64,000 bases of DNA from Cricetomys ansorgei (taxonomy: Eukaryota > Chordata > Mammalia > Rodentia > Nesomyidae), in assembly GCA_026225945.1 (NCBI GenBank), contig JAMJFZ010001816.1, positions 3,830,501 to 3,894,500 on the forward strand. Direction: 5' to 3'. Both the position numbers and the translations under genes were made by a program. Positions 22,590 through 32,946 of the stretch are shown here, in pieces; the stretch's first letter is position 1, and the number at the start of each line of letters is the position of its first letter. Below the pieces are notes generated by a model. It did no database searches and was not told the DNA's origin. It saw nothing but the letters and a program-made list of their open reading frames with translations.

Positions 22590-22725
22590 TATTGATATTG
22601 TCACTGTGTGGGTATTGTTTTGGCAGCAATATTGCTGAGGTCTCATGAGTGTAGCTTTCCTGTCATAGATAGGAAATCTCACAGCAGACTTCATGGTCTT
22701 CTGGGTCTCACAGTCTTTCTAGTCT
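22590..22725 (-). mobile_element. L1 (Lx-like) 3' region fragment, minus strand
   Basis: cagcaatattgctgaggtct, then gagtgtagctttcctgtcat, then aatctcacagcagacttcat is the reverse complement of a common rodent L1 3' segment. Confidence 0.65.
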
Positions 22726-22769
22726 TCTTTCTTACTCTTCTTGATCTCCTTTCAAGTCTTTTTACTCTT

Positions 22770-23045
22770 CTGGCCTTGGGAACAGGAATTCTCTTTTACT
22801 GAAGTCGTACACACACAAGCCATATAAAATGGACTCAACAGGTTGTGTGTATATATTTACACAAATATACCTAACAATAGTGATCAAAATAAAACAGACC
22901 ACCAATTAGGAAGGAAGTGGGTCAGACATGGGAGAACTTGGAGAAAAGAAAGGGAAGAGGACCAGGGAAGACTAGGAAGAGGGTGTTGTTGAGGTACATT
23001 GTATGGAACTCTAGTTACTAATAAAAGTATTTCATAAAGATAAAA
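22770..23045 (+). mobile_element. L1 3' UTR and 3' end
   Basis: catataaaatggactcaaca, then a G/A-rich strand (22900-22985), then gaggtacattgtatggaact and taataaaagtatttcataaa match the terminal L1 pattern. Orientation is opposite to the piece at 22590-22725, so there are two events or an inverted L1. Confidence 0.68.
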
Positions 23046-25149
23046 TGAAAAAAGGAAGGGAAGAGGAAGTGGTATGATGACTTTTTAATTTAAAAAATAT
23101 TTTTTTTACTTAAAAAAATCCAGAAAGAAAACGAGTTTTCACAACAACCAGGGTGGATGTGACTTTAATTCTTCCCTGGTCAAGTTTGCTAATGAAAGTA
23201 CTTCCAGTCACTGCCTTGATAGCAGTCTAAGAGAAAACTGAGTGAAGCGAATCCCGACTCCCAAACCGCAGATGCCGACGGACAACAGAGAACTGTGTGT
23301 GACTTGAAGTTGCCAGAATCGTGGTAAAATTTTACACAGCGGTGAAAAGCAATGTACCCGTGGCGATATAGTTTATGAGAACAAAGGCAAAAAAATAAGA
23401 CAAAACATCCTGCACTGTTCCAAAATGTTGCCCATCAAGTTCAATTTTGGATCTAGATAACTAAAATGGTTACCCACGACTTTGCGGTCATCGTCCTAAA
23501 GTGTCAGGGTAAAAAACAATAAAGGACTCACTAAAATAATTAAATGACACAGCAGAGATAATAACTAACAGCTCGTCTCGTGTTACCTCTCCATCTGGAT
23601 GGCTAATTTTAATGATGAGATTTTTCCTAATTTCCTCCTTAAAAATTAGTCATCTGTACAACAAAATTATTTTGACCTGCTTTTGCTTGCTCTTTTAAAT
23701 TAGCTATTGTCCTTTGATGTAGCTAATTGTAATAATAAGGACAGAGGAAAATAAACAATTCTGCCCGAGAAAAACCCTTTTAACAGTTTTAGAAGTTACT
23801 TTTTAATGCTTAGAAGACTCATTTGTCTTAAGAAACTGTGAACATTAAATATTTATAATTAGATACACTTAAACTTTGAAAATATCTCACTAAATTAACA
23901 ACCTGTAGCTTTGAGGGTTAGAACGTTATTAATTTGATAACATTGAGGAAAAAAAAATTGTTTTCCTTGGTAAATATCAAACCTCATTATTCCCTAAGGG
24001 CATGTCTAGTAATAGAAAAATTTTGTTCTGACAAAATGCAAATGGAAATATACATGAGTGTGATTTTTTTTTTTTTTTTAACAAGAATGCTATTAACTCA
24101 GATTCTGTTCCTCAGTTCTCAAATTCAATCTCTGTTACTGGAGATTCTGACTTAGCGGGTCCCTATGGCTTCAGAAATGAGGGCAGAGGAAGACGAATCC
24201 CCTGTGCCTCTGAGGTTTCATTAAGCCTCCCTGAGGGTTCCAAGAGACTCTCTAGTGTCAGAGTGACTCTCTCACTTAATCTCAGCTCAGTAGGTCTGCT
24301 GTAAAAACCAGAGTCCTGATGCCTCTGAAGTGACAAGAACCTGTCTCAAAGGGAATTTTGCTGCTTCGTGTTTCCAGATTCTCAACAATCAATATAAATC
24401 ATGCCTCTGATTAGTAGGTCACCTGTCTCTTCCACCAATAATTGAAGTTCCTTGAAAATAGCAAGAAGAGACTGAGAAGGGGTAGGTGAACGCTATAGCT
24501 GTACAAGCAGTGATGGATGGGTCACTGGCTGTAGGGGAAATGACAGTTAGATACCGCAACTTTGCCTAGCTGTCTAGCAAGTACTCAGACTTTGGGGCTC
24601 AGGTTCATAATCACAATCCCTGTGATTGTGATCCTGATCCCTTCTCAGAAAAGTCATAGCGACCCTCGATCTTCACGCTCATTCTTCTGTCCTGCTAATA
24701 TGCTTCAATGTATTTCTTTACTATTTAGAAGTGTTTTTTTTTTTTCCTTCTAGCAGGCTGAGACATGGAGAGGCAGAGATTTCACCTGTGACATCTTAAT
24801 GCTACAGAGTATAGCATGGACAGGTTCTTGATACATGCCAGAAACGGGAATGTGTTGGTTATGGAGAAAATCAAAGTTGAAAATTATGTAAGTGCAAAGA
24901 AAGGGCCTCTGGGTAATATTATAAACCTAAATGATGTATTCTTACTCTTAATTTATCTACAGTTTGTCTTCCATGGCACTATTTCTAATACCACTCATTT
25001 TCCCATACCTCTTGTTTATCTTTTTAATATTAATGATGAAGCATCCATTTGGTCTTCCCTCACGGTGATGTAGTTATCAATATTCTTCTTGATGTTGGAA
25101 AAATTGTTTGAAATATTACACTAACCATAATTCCATTCTGTAGTCCTTT
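23046..25149. other. 2.1-kb stretch, no gene seen
   Basis: No confident SINE or LTR. 23220-23400 carries several CpGs and faint L1M-like text (acagcggtgaaaagcaatgt). 23570-23780 is repeat-free and A/T-rich. T-run at 24066-24079. Confidence 0.45.
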
Positions 25150-25316
25150 ATTTAATAATAAAGGTGGCCAGGATTGGTCATTCTCACCTTAAATCTCAGC
25201 ATTCAAGAAACAGAGGCGGGTGGATCTCTGTGAGTTTGAAGTTAGCTTGGTCTGCATAGTGAGGCCTATAGACTAGCCGGGCATAAACGGTGAGAATTTT
25301 CTGGGAAAAAAAAAAG
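25150..25316 (+). mobile_element. B1-family SINE, old
   Basis: ttaaatctcagcattcaaga, then aacagaggcgggtggatctc, then gtgagtttgaagttagcttg, ending in an A-run (25305-25315). The 5' gccgggcgtggtg start is diverged. Confidence 0.85.
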
Positions 25317-25756
25317 TATGTTTCCTAATGTGCACATAGATACACGAAAGAACAAATCATCTTCTGAGGACAAAGGAAATCTGTCATTTGTTTGGCTTCT
25401 ATTAGGCCCTATACACTAGAGTAGCCACCCATATTTACTCCTGAATCAACATTTGGGGTAGGTATAATCTCCCATGAAGGGGTGATTAGTAATAGAGAGG
25501 TTATAAAAACGGTGCAGAGAATTGCAGTTGCTGAACATTTGTGTTAAAACTTGAAAGTAGACATTCACTGCCAAATTCTTGTGTCCTGGCCCTTCAAAAA
25601 CCTGCACTGCGTTAATCTGCTAAGGCTAGAGCAGCCCCTGCAGAGTGAATATGAGCGCTATGTTTGTGTCTGAGTGTAACTTTGGGTACTGTCCCTCAAA
25701 TGCTATGTCTCTTTCTGGTCTGAAACTTACCAAGTAGACTAATATCACTGGTCAGT
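25317..25756. other. Unannotated, no gene seen
   Basis: Nothing recognised. Confidence 0.4.
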
Positions 25757-25935
25757 GAGCTCCAGAAATCTGTATTTCCCTGTCTCTCCAGTGCTGAGAT
25801 TGCAGGTTTGTGTCATCAATATGGCTTTTTCAGTGTGGGGTTTGGGGTCTGAGCTAGTATAAGCTATTATAGGCTTATATATATATAGCTTATTCATGCT
25901 AGTATAAGCGCTTCATCAACTGACTTATCTCCCCG
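25757..25935 (-). mobile_element. B4-type SINE with internal AT duplication
   Basis: B1-like reverse text (gtgagctccagaaatctgta, agtgctgagattgcaggttt) then the ID/tRNA-like part (gtttggggtctgagctagta ... ctgacttatctccccg). Inside the right half, gctagtataagc occurs twice around an AT-rich core with agcttat inverted repeats. Confidence 0.7.
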
Positions 25936-27594
25936 TTTCCCATACTAGCCTTGTAATGCATCAGCAGTTACACCTCTCCCAGGAAGGATTTTGTCTAACT
26001 CATCTATTTTTCTTTCAACATCTTGAGTATTTTCACACATTCTTGTGTTTTGTAGCAGGCACCACCTTACATCTAGCGATTATACCAAGTCCCCGAGACC
26101 AAGCAGCTTCTCGTTTCCAAACCTGCACCTCATTAAATGGTAACTATTAGAGTATTTTTGCTAACTTTATAAAATACGTAATCAATTGAGGTTTCAGTAT
26201 TTTATTTCAACAGTAATCTGTATTAATATACATGATGCCTCTAAGTGTGAAGATTTCATCTATACACAGTGATCTATTTTTGTTTTCCTTCATCATTTTA
26301 ACTTCTTATATAAACCTTACACTCCAAACAGGACTAATGGCTATTTCCCAAATATTTCATGTTTTGGTCTCAATGTCTTTGATCATTCCCTAGTTCTGGA
26401 ACAACCTTATATCTGTGTCTATCTATTTTAAGCATTTTTTATCTTTTCAGGACCCTGTGGGTATACTCACTATTGTGCATTGAGTCAGCACTGGTAAGAG
26501 GAAGATGCTGAGAACATGATATCAACCTCACTTTCTAAAGTACAAGAGAGAGAGGAGGTATTGACCATCCAAACAAGCAGAAATAGTCTAAGACTTACAG
26601 TCTGAAGGGCATATCAAAGCTTAGTATATTTTAATTAAGATACAGGAAGTCTTACCCACATAGTAGGTGATTTTTGTCTTTGAAGTCTAGTGGGATTGCA
26701 CCCTTTTGGGGAGGTATTTGAAGTAGAGCACAGCCCTTTGTCAGAGGCATAGTAATAGAGATATAATTCATCCCTGTGAAAAAGTATTGCTTATGCCTGG
26801 TTGTCTTTCAGTTCATAGTTAATAGGGAAGATTAAGGATGGACTGTCAGGCTTATAAGGAATGGAAATGGAAGGGAGAATTGCCAAAGAGAAATGATGGA
26901 GAAAATTAAGATGCAAGGGATGCAACTCTAGGGACAGGTACAAGAGATGAACAGAAAGTGCTGGAAGTTAAAGATCAAACTAACTGATAATCTGATTTGT
27001 ATATTAATTGAGGTTGCAATCATTAAATACTCATTTGAGTCACATTAGACAAAAAATAAATATACCATTCAAGGACGGAAGATAAACTTCCTAAACTGAA
27101 GTTGAACAGTATTATCTGATATCATTCAACCAAAGGTAATTGAATGAACACCACTGGTCATTATCTAACAATGCTTCAGACCACATGAACCCTGACATTG
27201 TAAAAGGACAAGAAAACTACATCTTTCTGTGTTCACTCTCTTGAGTTATAGCTCCTGTTGGGAAGGAGATGGCACAGACATGTGTGCCTGGATTATGTGC
27301 TGATGTGACCAACATGTGAATTACAGAGGTAGATTTGCAACATGAATGAACACCGCTGAAAAAGAATGGAAGACAGGTAGGATATAGTAGGAACCAAATA
27401 AGACTTAACCCATTAATCAACTGATTTTGATATCCAGCTTCTGACATAGTTCCTACCTGAGTTAATCTGATAACCCAAACCGCTAGTACCCACATACATT
27501 GGAGAAGGGTGGACATGAAGGGTTTCTATGTTGATGGAACTGGAGCAAGAAGAGGAACAAAGGCAGCAATTCAGTCCTTTCTCCATAGAATATT
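25936..27594. other. 1.7-kb repeat-poor stretch, no gene seen
   Basis: No family recognised. The minus frame at 27217-27516 (99 codons) lacks any known motif. Confidence 0.45.
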
Positions 27595-27690
27595 TTATAT
27601 TAATTTTAATGCTTTATAATTATTCATATAATAACATCATTCTCCCTTCCCTTTTCTCCCTCTAACCCTTCTCATGTCATATATATATAT
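27595..27690 (-). mobile_element. Possible L1 3' end fragment
   Basis: ttaattttaatgctttataa, then cattctcccttcccttttct, then ccctctaacccttctcatgt resembles the reverse of a rodent L1 terminus. Short and uncertain. Confidence 0.35.
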
Positions 27691-27694
27691 TTTT

Positions 27695-27734
27695 TTTTCT
27701 CTTTAGGAATATATATATATTCCTAAAGAGAAAA
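27695..27734. repeat. Perfect 40-bp palindrome with (AT)6 centre
   Basis: The arm ttttctctttagga (27695-27708) is exactly reverse-complemented at 27721-27734 around a 12-base AT centre. No mismatch is present across the 40 bases; symmetry stops at the flanking T/T pair. Confidence 0.98.
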
Positions 27735-28294
27735 TACAACCTTCTCCAAAGGTCTTTTATCAAACAATCACTCAAACAAGAATGGTGTTTGGTATCATTT
27801 ACCATGTTTCTCATCCTCCTGTGAACTAGTAGTGCCTGGGCCTCAGTATTATGAACTTAATATAGAAAGGGATCTAGTAAGAAATGACACCAACTGCTCC
27901 CCATTTTGGGAAATGCATATAACAACAAATGTGAATTCTTGGCATCAGCCAGTCTAGAGTTGAGGCCCGACTGAGACAAATTCAGATGTTGTTAATAGGT
28001 GACCTCGATCAAGGTGGGACATGGAAACTGGATAAGGAGAGAATCATTCAGTATAGCAGGACCCTTAGTTGCACATTATAACTCAGGAAAAGGGGAAACG
28101 TGAGTTGGTAGTTATTTTGGTCTCATTACCTCCTCTAAGCCATGCACACTTGATTTTAAAGATTGCTGGGTTGGTTGATTGAATGCATATTTTTAGAACA
28201 TACTTACTTCTCCCTGATGGCCACTTCACCACATTTGGGGTAGAGAACCAGATGCTCCATAGAAGTAAAGTTAAAGGAAGACTGAATCCTAAGG

Positions 28295-28300
<6 letters not shown>
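27735..28300. other. Unannotated, no gene seen
   Basis: Nothing recognised between the palindrome and the CA array. Confidence 0.4.

Positions 28301-28340
<40 letters not shown>
28301..28340. repeat. (AC)20 microsatellite
   Basis: Pure AC run. It is read as Thr-His in the plus frame that spans it, which explains that frame. Confidence 0.98.
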
Positions 28341-28342
<2 letters not shown>

Positions 28343-28939
28343 GCATTCCTTCTTGGAATATGTATCTAGATTTCTTCTGGTTTCAGAGATCTTTGGGGGC
28401 TAAAAGGAACCCATGTGAGTTCTCGTTCAGCTCCTCCATCATATCAAAAAGCTTCTTTCTTGTTTTCCTCACAGCTTCCAAGCAGACTCTATCTATCCCC
28501 CCCATTAAGGTTTTGCTGTCTCACTTGCTCAGGAAACATGTCCCATGGAGCACTTCCCACAGTTTATATTCTCACTTTGCTCAAGACGGTTCTCTGTGAG
28601 AATAGGAAGCCTGCTTGCCGTCCTATTCACTTGCATTTCCTCAGGGCTTACATCTGTGCCTGGCATATAAAAACTATTTCCCAAATTCTGGCTGAATATT
28701 TGCACCGTTACCAAGACCTAAAGATGCATCTGTCTACCGAGACTTGTCAAGAGCGAGCCTTGTTCCTTGCCATTTTTTCTTTTTGTACTGTTATAGGAAT
28801 CTAAGAGAACTGTGTCTACTTTGAAGGGCTGCTGATGGTCAGACACACTGTGGAGCAACTGAGACCAGCAGAGCCAGGAGAAATAACGGGGAGGTGTACG
28901 CTGCATAGTTTTATGTTACCCACTCAACTTTATTCATAA
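28341..28939. other. Unannotated, no gene seen
   Basis: Overlapping plus frames (to 138 and 129 codons) lack domains. The longer one reads through the AC array. Confidence 0.45.
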
Positions 28940-29035
28940 CACAGCTAAATCATAAGCCCCTTGAAATTGCTTCATTCTTCACCATAATAGAAACTGGCCC
29001 CAAATTGGCCATCTATAGATATTCAAATTACATTA
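28940..29035 (+). mobile_element. L2 LINE 3' end fragment
   Basis: ctaaatcataagccccttga, then cattcttcaccataatagaa, then atagatattcaaattaca follows the L2 3' landmarks (gctccttgagggcag ... agtaggtgctcaataaat). Confidence 0.52.
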
Positions 29036-29682
29036 ACCAACAATTGGGTGATTTGATATTGGAATGACACAGCACATAGTTGAGAAAAAAAATTAAAATA
29101 AGTGTCTGCGATGACTTCTGTAAAACACAATTTTTAATTCTAATTAATTATAAAAGGAAGTATTATGTCGTTTCTGAAATGATAAAAATCTTAGGATTAA
29201 TCTGAAACTCAAAGCAACATGATTTTCCTTCAGGTAATTGGAATGAGCTATCACAGGTTTACGAAGATTTAACACATGCCACGTACTCCATACCACAAAG
29301 TACACAGTGAGATCACAGCTCCGGGGCACCATTGCTACCAGCAGAACCAAAAGTAGCAGTAGCAATGGAATACACTCTTATTTTTCCATCTGTCTCTTGT
29401 TTTTCTCTTAATTGTACTCTTTTCTCAGTCCTTTTCCCCAATGTCTTCTCAAATAGAAAGCAACTCTTTTTTTTTAATAGCACGATCCATGGAGTATATT
29501 CCTATGTACAAGGAAGAGACATGTTTTAAATATGTAAATGTTTTAAATCAGGTAAATAAAGGGATTGTTCCATTTGAAGACATTTTCTGTTTGCAGAAAA
29601 CAAAAAGAGAAAATCCTGCACCTTTTGGGAAGTTGCTGGTAGGTACTCTACCGGCACTGTCAGTGAAGGCAGGTAAAGTAGT
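29036..29682. other. Unannotated, no gene seen
   Basis: A/T-rich. No recognised repeat. Plus frames of 65 and 100 codons without domain content. Confidence 0.4.
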
Positions 29683-29820
29683 CGTGGTTAAGGAGTGTGA
29701 GCCTCCAGGTAGGACTGGGCGGGGCTCCAGTCCCACTTACTAACTATACTGATATAGAAAGCTTTTCAATTTCCACTTCTCAGTTTGCTCCTCTATGAAA
29801 TGGATTATCTCAAGGACAGA
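29683..29820 (+). mobile_element. MIR SINE, near complete
   Basis: gtggttaaggagtgtgagcc, then ggggctccagtcccacttac, then acttctcagtttgctcctct, then atgaaatggattatctcaag runs through the MIR 5' tRNA-like part and core in order. This is the best MIR in the window. Confidence 0.82.
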
Positions 29821-29897
29821 GAAAGAATCATCCCAAACAAAGAGTACCTAATTTGTACTTCTTACTGTCAATCAAACCCGGCCAGTCATAGTAGTTG

Positions 29898-30340
29898 TGT
29901 TAGTTGCTTCCTGGACTTCTGGACAAATGCCTGATGGGACATTTTAGTGGAAATGGGGCTTATTATAATGGAGCTTATAGTTTGAGGAGATCATCCAGTC
30001 ATGGCAGGGAAGGCATGGTGACCAGTGGAAGGCACTGCGAGAGAAGGGGGCTGGCTGGTCACAGTAGTCCACAGTCAGGAAGCAGAGAGAAATAAATGTG
30101 TCTCCTTCCTTCCTTCCTTCCTTCCTTCTTCTTCCTCCTCCTCCCCCACCTTTCTCTCCTTCTTTCCTTCTTTCTTATTTAGTCCAGGCCCCCCAGTCCA
30201 TAAAACGATACTGTCTACAAATCAGGGTGGGGGTCCTGTCACTTCAATTAACCCAATCTAGAAAATCCCTCACAGTCATACTTAGAGATTTGTGCCCGAA
30301 GTCCTTCTACACTGACAGCCAACATAAGCCATCACCGTAG
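29898..30340 (-). mobile_element. MaLR-type rodent LTR interrupted by CCTT tract
   Basis: Reverse landmarks are gtttgaggagatcatccagt, tcatggcagggaaggcatgg, acagtcaggaagcagagaga, agtccaggccccccagtcca, cacttcaattaacccaatct and an end near ctgacagccaacataagcc. They match a common rodent MaLR/ORR1-like LTR. A (CCTT)n block (30099-30178) has expanded inside it. Confidence 0.7.
30099..30178. repeat. (CCTT)n polypyrimidine repeat
   Basis: Starts as cttccttcc units and degrades into cttcttcctcc and ctttcttt. Lies within the LTR at 29898-30340. Confidence 0.95.
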
Positions 30341-30699
30341 TTATTATTATCATTCAGGAATTCATAGTTGTGTCTTGTAGGAAATACAAAAATTTAACAA
30401 GTGTATATCCTTTCCTTTTTAAAATGGTTCCTGGAATTAAGAACATTGATAATAAAACAGGCTAAGCCATTTAGTATTTCTTCATCATTTATCTGGATCA
30501 TCATGTTTGATTTAAGATTACCAAAAGCCTGTCTTACATTATTATGAAGAATTTGACTGGTTTGGCTTGTAACCCACAAAGAAGATTAGGCATTAGTGGG
30601 AGACTGTCCCTCATCATATTAAGTCCCAGCTGTGTCAGTGACTCTTTACTTTGGGCATCCTTGTACTATAAAAGCATGACTGAACAGCAGGCTGCAGAT
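30341..30699. other. Unannotated spacer
   Basis: Nothing recognised. May include the 5' part of the following MIR. Confidence 0.35.
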
Positions 30700-30900
30700 T
30701 CTATATTTGGGTCTCAGTCTCCCCATCTCAATTAGCACTGGAGTCACAGAGAGGTCTGTAGGCCATCTGTGGAGCAATTTCCTCCTGCATAAAATGAACA
30801 CAATAATCTAAATGCTCTTGAAGGCTTGCATGAGATGAAAACGCAGTAATGTATGTATAAGTGATTTGTAAGCCGTCAAATGCTGTACAATTATGAGGTG
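30700..30900 (+). mobile_element. MIR SINE, diverged
   Basis: atttcctcctgcataaaatg, then aacacaataatc, then gcttgcatgagatgaaaac, then agtgatttgtaagccgtcaa follows the 3' half of MIR. The 5' part is uncertain. Confidence 0.65.
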
Positions 30901-31143
30901 ATACATGAGTCATAAATCAACAATGATTTATTGATTAAAGTCACAGTGAGTGACTAATTTCATCACTACCTGAGGCATTTAGAAAGTTGTATTTGGATAG
31001 TATTTTCATAACCAACAAGTACCTGGCTCAGAATACCTTTACAAATAATTACTTTGGGAAAATGATCTCCAAGATGCTTTACGTTCATTTATCTCAAGTC
31101 TTACATTTCTATTTCTTGTTTTATGCATGATCTTTGGAATTTC

Positions 31144-31200
31144 TGCTTATAGCTTATAGTGCTTATAGTAGCGTATAGCTTATAGCTTATGCTTATAGTA
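31144..31200. repeat. GCTTATA-type short tandem repeat
   Basis: About eight imperfect units of gcttata / gcttatagta. Local replication slippage is likely; no known family. Confidence 0.85.
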
Positions 31201-31639
31201 GCATGAGGACAACTAACTTATGGTTCAGTTCTATATCTACTTACAAGTTCTGAGAGAGCACTCAGGTTAGTGAGGAATACTGCAAAAAGGACATTTTGAT
31301 CTTTTATCAGAACTTCGAAAAGCCAAGGTCAACCAAGTGATCTGCGGCAGCCACTTCAGTTAGAGTCATTTCAGAGACACTAGACTGTCACAGGTGAAGA
31401 ACTCAGGTGGCAGAGGACTCAGATGTAATGGAATGATTTTATCAGCTACAGATTTCAAAACTATCATGTAGGAAATAAAAATGACTGGAGACCGCTATGG
31501 CAAAACAGGAATCAAGGCAGTACTGATTTGGCAAACATAGGAGTAACTGCTAATAAAGTTTTAGGGCATGTTTTTCTTCCTTCTCTCCTCTACCTTCCTT
31601 CCCCTCTACTCTCCTACTACTATATTTTTTCCCTTTTCT
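31201..31639. other. Unannotated, no gene seen
   Basis: Nothing recognised. Pyrimidine-rich at 31575-31620. Confidence 0.4.
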
Positions 31640-31735
31640 CTTTGAGGCAGGTGGTCTCGAACTCTGTTCTTCCTCCCACACTCTGCCGGGTGCTGGGACG
31701 AGAGCACTGCACCACTGTACCTTGCTTTTGGCCCA
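31640..31735 (-). mobile_element. B1-derived SINE fragment
   Basis: ctctttgaggcaggtggtct, then cgaactctgttcttcctccc, then gccgggtgctgggacgagag, then cactgcaccactgtacc is a shortened reverse B1/B4 left part. Confidence 0.65.
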
Positions 31736-31934
31736 CATGTGTTTTTGATTTTGATTGCCTTAGCTTACTCATAAAGTTCTCCCTATAACTCTTTTTACTT
31801 TGAGTTAATACATACTACACTATGTACTAGGTCAACATTAAATGAGATTTCTTAGAAGAATATTTCAGTGGCGGGAAAAAATTAGGATCCATGAAAATAT
31901 AAGTACTTACTTTTCTAAATATAAGAATTGGGTA
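31736..31934. other. Unannotated spacer
   Basis: Nothing recognised. Confidence 0.35.
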
Positions 31935-32200
31935 ACATAAGAAGGGAATTATGGCATTTGTAGGAAATGGATTGGAACTGGAGATCATTGTGCCAAGAAA
32001 GATCGACCCAGAAAGATAAATATCATATGTGTTTCTCTCATTTGTGGTATCTAGATTTAAAAAGAAGAAAGAGAAGAGAACTTAAGAGGGACTATTTAGG
32101 AAGAAATTGGGGACCACCATGAGAGGGGAGTTTGAACACAGGAGGGAAATATGAGAATGAATAAGCTCAAACTACTTTATATACATATATGGACTTCCCT
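31935..32200 (+). mobile_element. L1 ORF2 terminus and 3' UTR fragment
   Basis: gggaattatggcatttgtag, then ggattggaactggagatcat, then tgtttctctcatttgtggta is the region at the end of ORF2 and start of the 3' UTR in many L1s. A purine-rich 3' UTR follows. All coding capacity is gone. Confidence 0.75.
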
Positions 32201-32886
32201 TTTAATTGTTAGGGATATTTCTTTTCAATTTAAGAATATTGTTTGTTTTTAGTTTTTCCTTCCAATGTTTTCTTTAGTAAACTTTAGATACTTTGCTTTA
32301 AAAATATGTCTCAAAGATAACTCCATATATAGATAGAGCTTGCTTATTCCTTTGATATAATGAAAAGCATTTTCTTCTATTTGTGCCATAATTTGTTCAA
32401 CCAATCCTCTCTCTGGATGTCTGGAGCATCTCTACTTATTTGTTTATTTATTGCCATTATGTATATGCCACAAGGAATAGCTGTATGCATTCATCACTCT
32501 ATTTTTTTGCGAGTATATTTCTCTCTCTTTTTGTAAAGTAAGAAATAAAAAATATCTCATAGATTCGTTGGGAGTGGAGGATGTGATAAGGTATCTGATA
32601 CGTTTGGTGTTATGTCTGGAAGATAGGCATTGTAGCTGCAAGTAATTAGTAATGTCAATGTGAGACAATTTATTATGGGGTATTATGAAAAGATCCTGGA
32701 GGCTATGTGTGTACTCATGAGTGTTGAATACGATGATTGAGTGGGAAAGAGGTTAGGCAAAGTGATACTTCGGCTGAGGCTACTTGGGGTCCAAAAAAGA
32801 TGTTTTAGCTGGTCTGAAGATCAGATTATGAAAGAGAAGAAAGATTTTATGGGCTGTAAGTTGAACTGGAGGCATACAGGAGAATA
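32201..32886. other. Unannotated, no gene seen
   Basis: T-rich at 32225-32300. An attttgttcaaccaatcct-like stretch near 32390-32410 faintly recalls old L1 but was not called. Confidence 0.35.
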
Positions 32887-32946
32887 GTGATGACGATGAT
32901 GACGATGATGACGATGATGATGATGATGATGATGATGACGACGACA
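32887..32946. repeat. (GAT/GAC)n trinucleotide repeat
   Basis: About 20 units of gat with gac variants in a patterned order. Minus frame reads as poly-Ile/Val, plus frame as poly-Asp. No evidence of translation. Confidence 0.97.

Noticed and set aside
24130..24330. Old DNA transposon suggested by attctgacttagcgggtccc
   Set aside because: A single short match to a common mammalian repeat phrase without supporting flanks.
28183..28599. 138-codon plus-strand open frame
   Set aside because: It reads through the (AC)20 microsatellite as Thr-His repeats and has no domain on either side.
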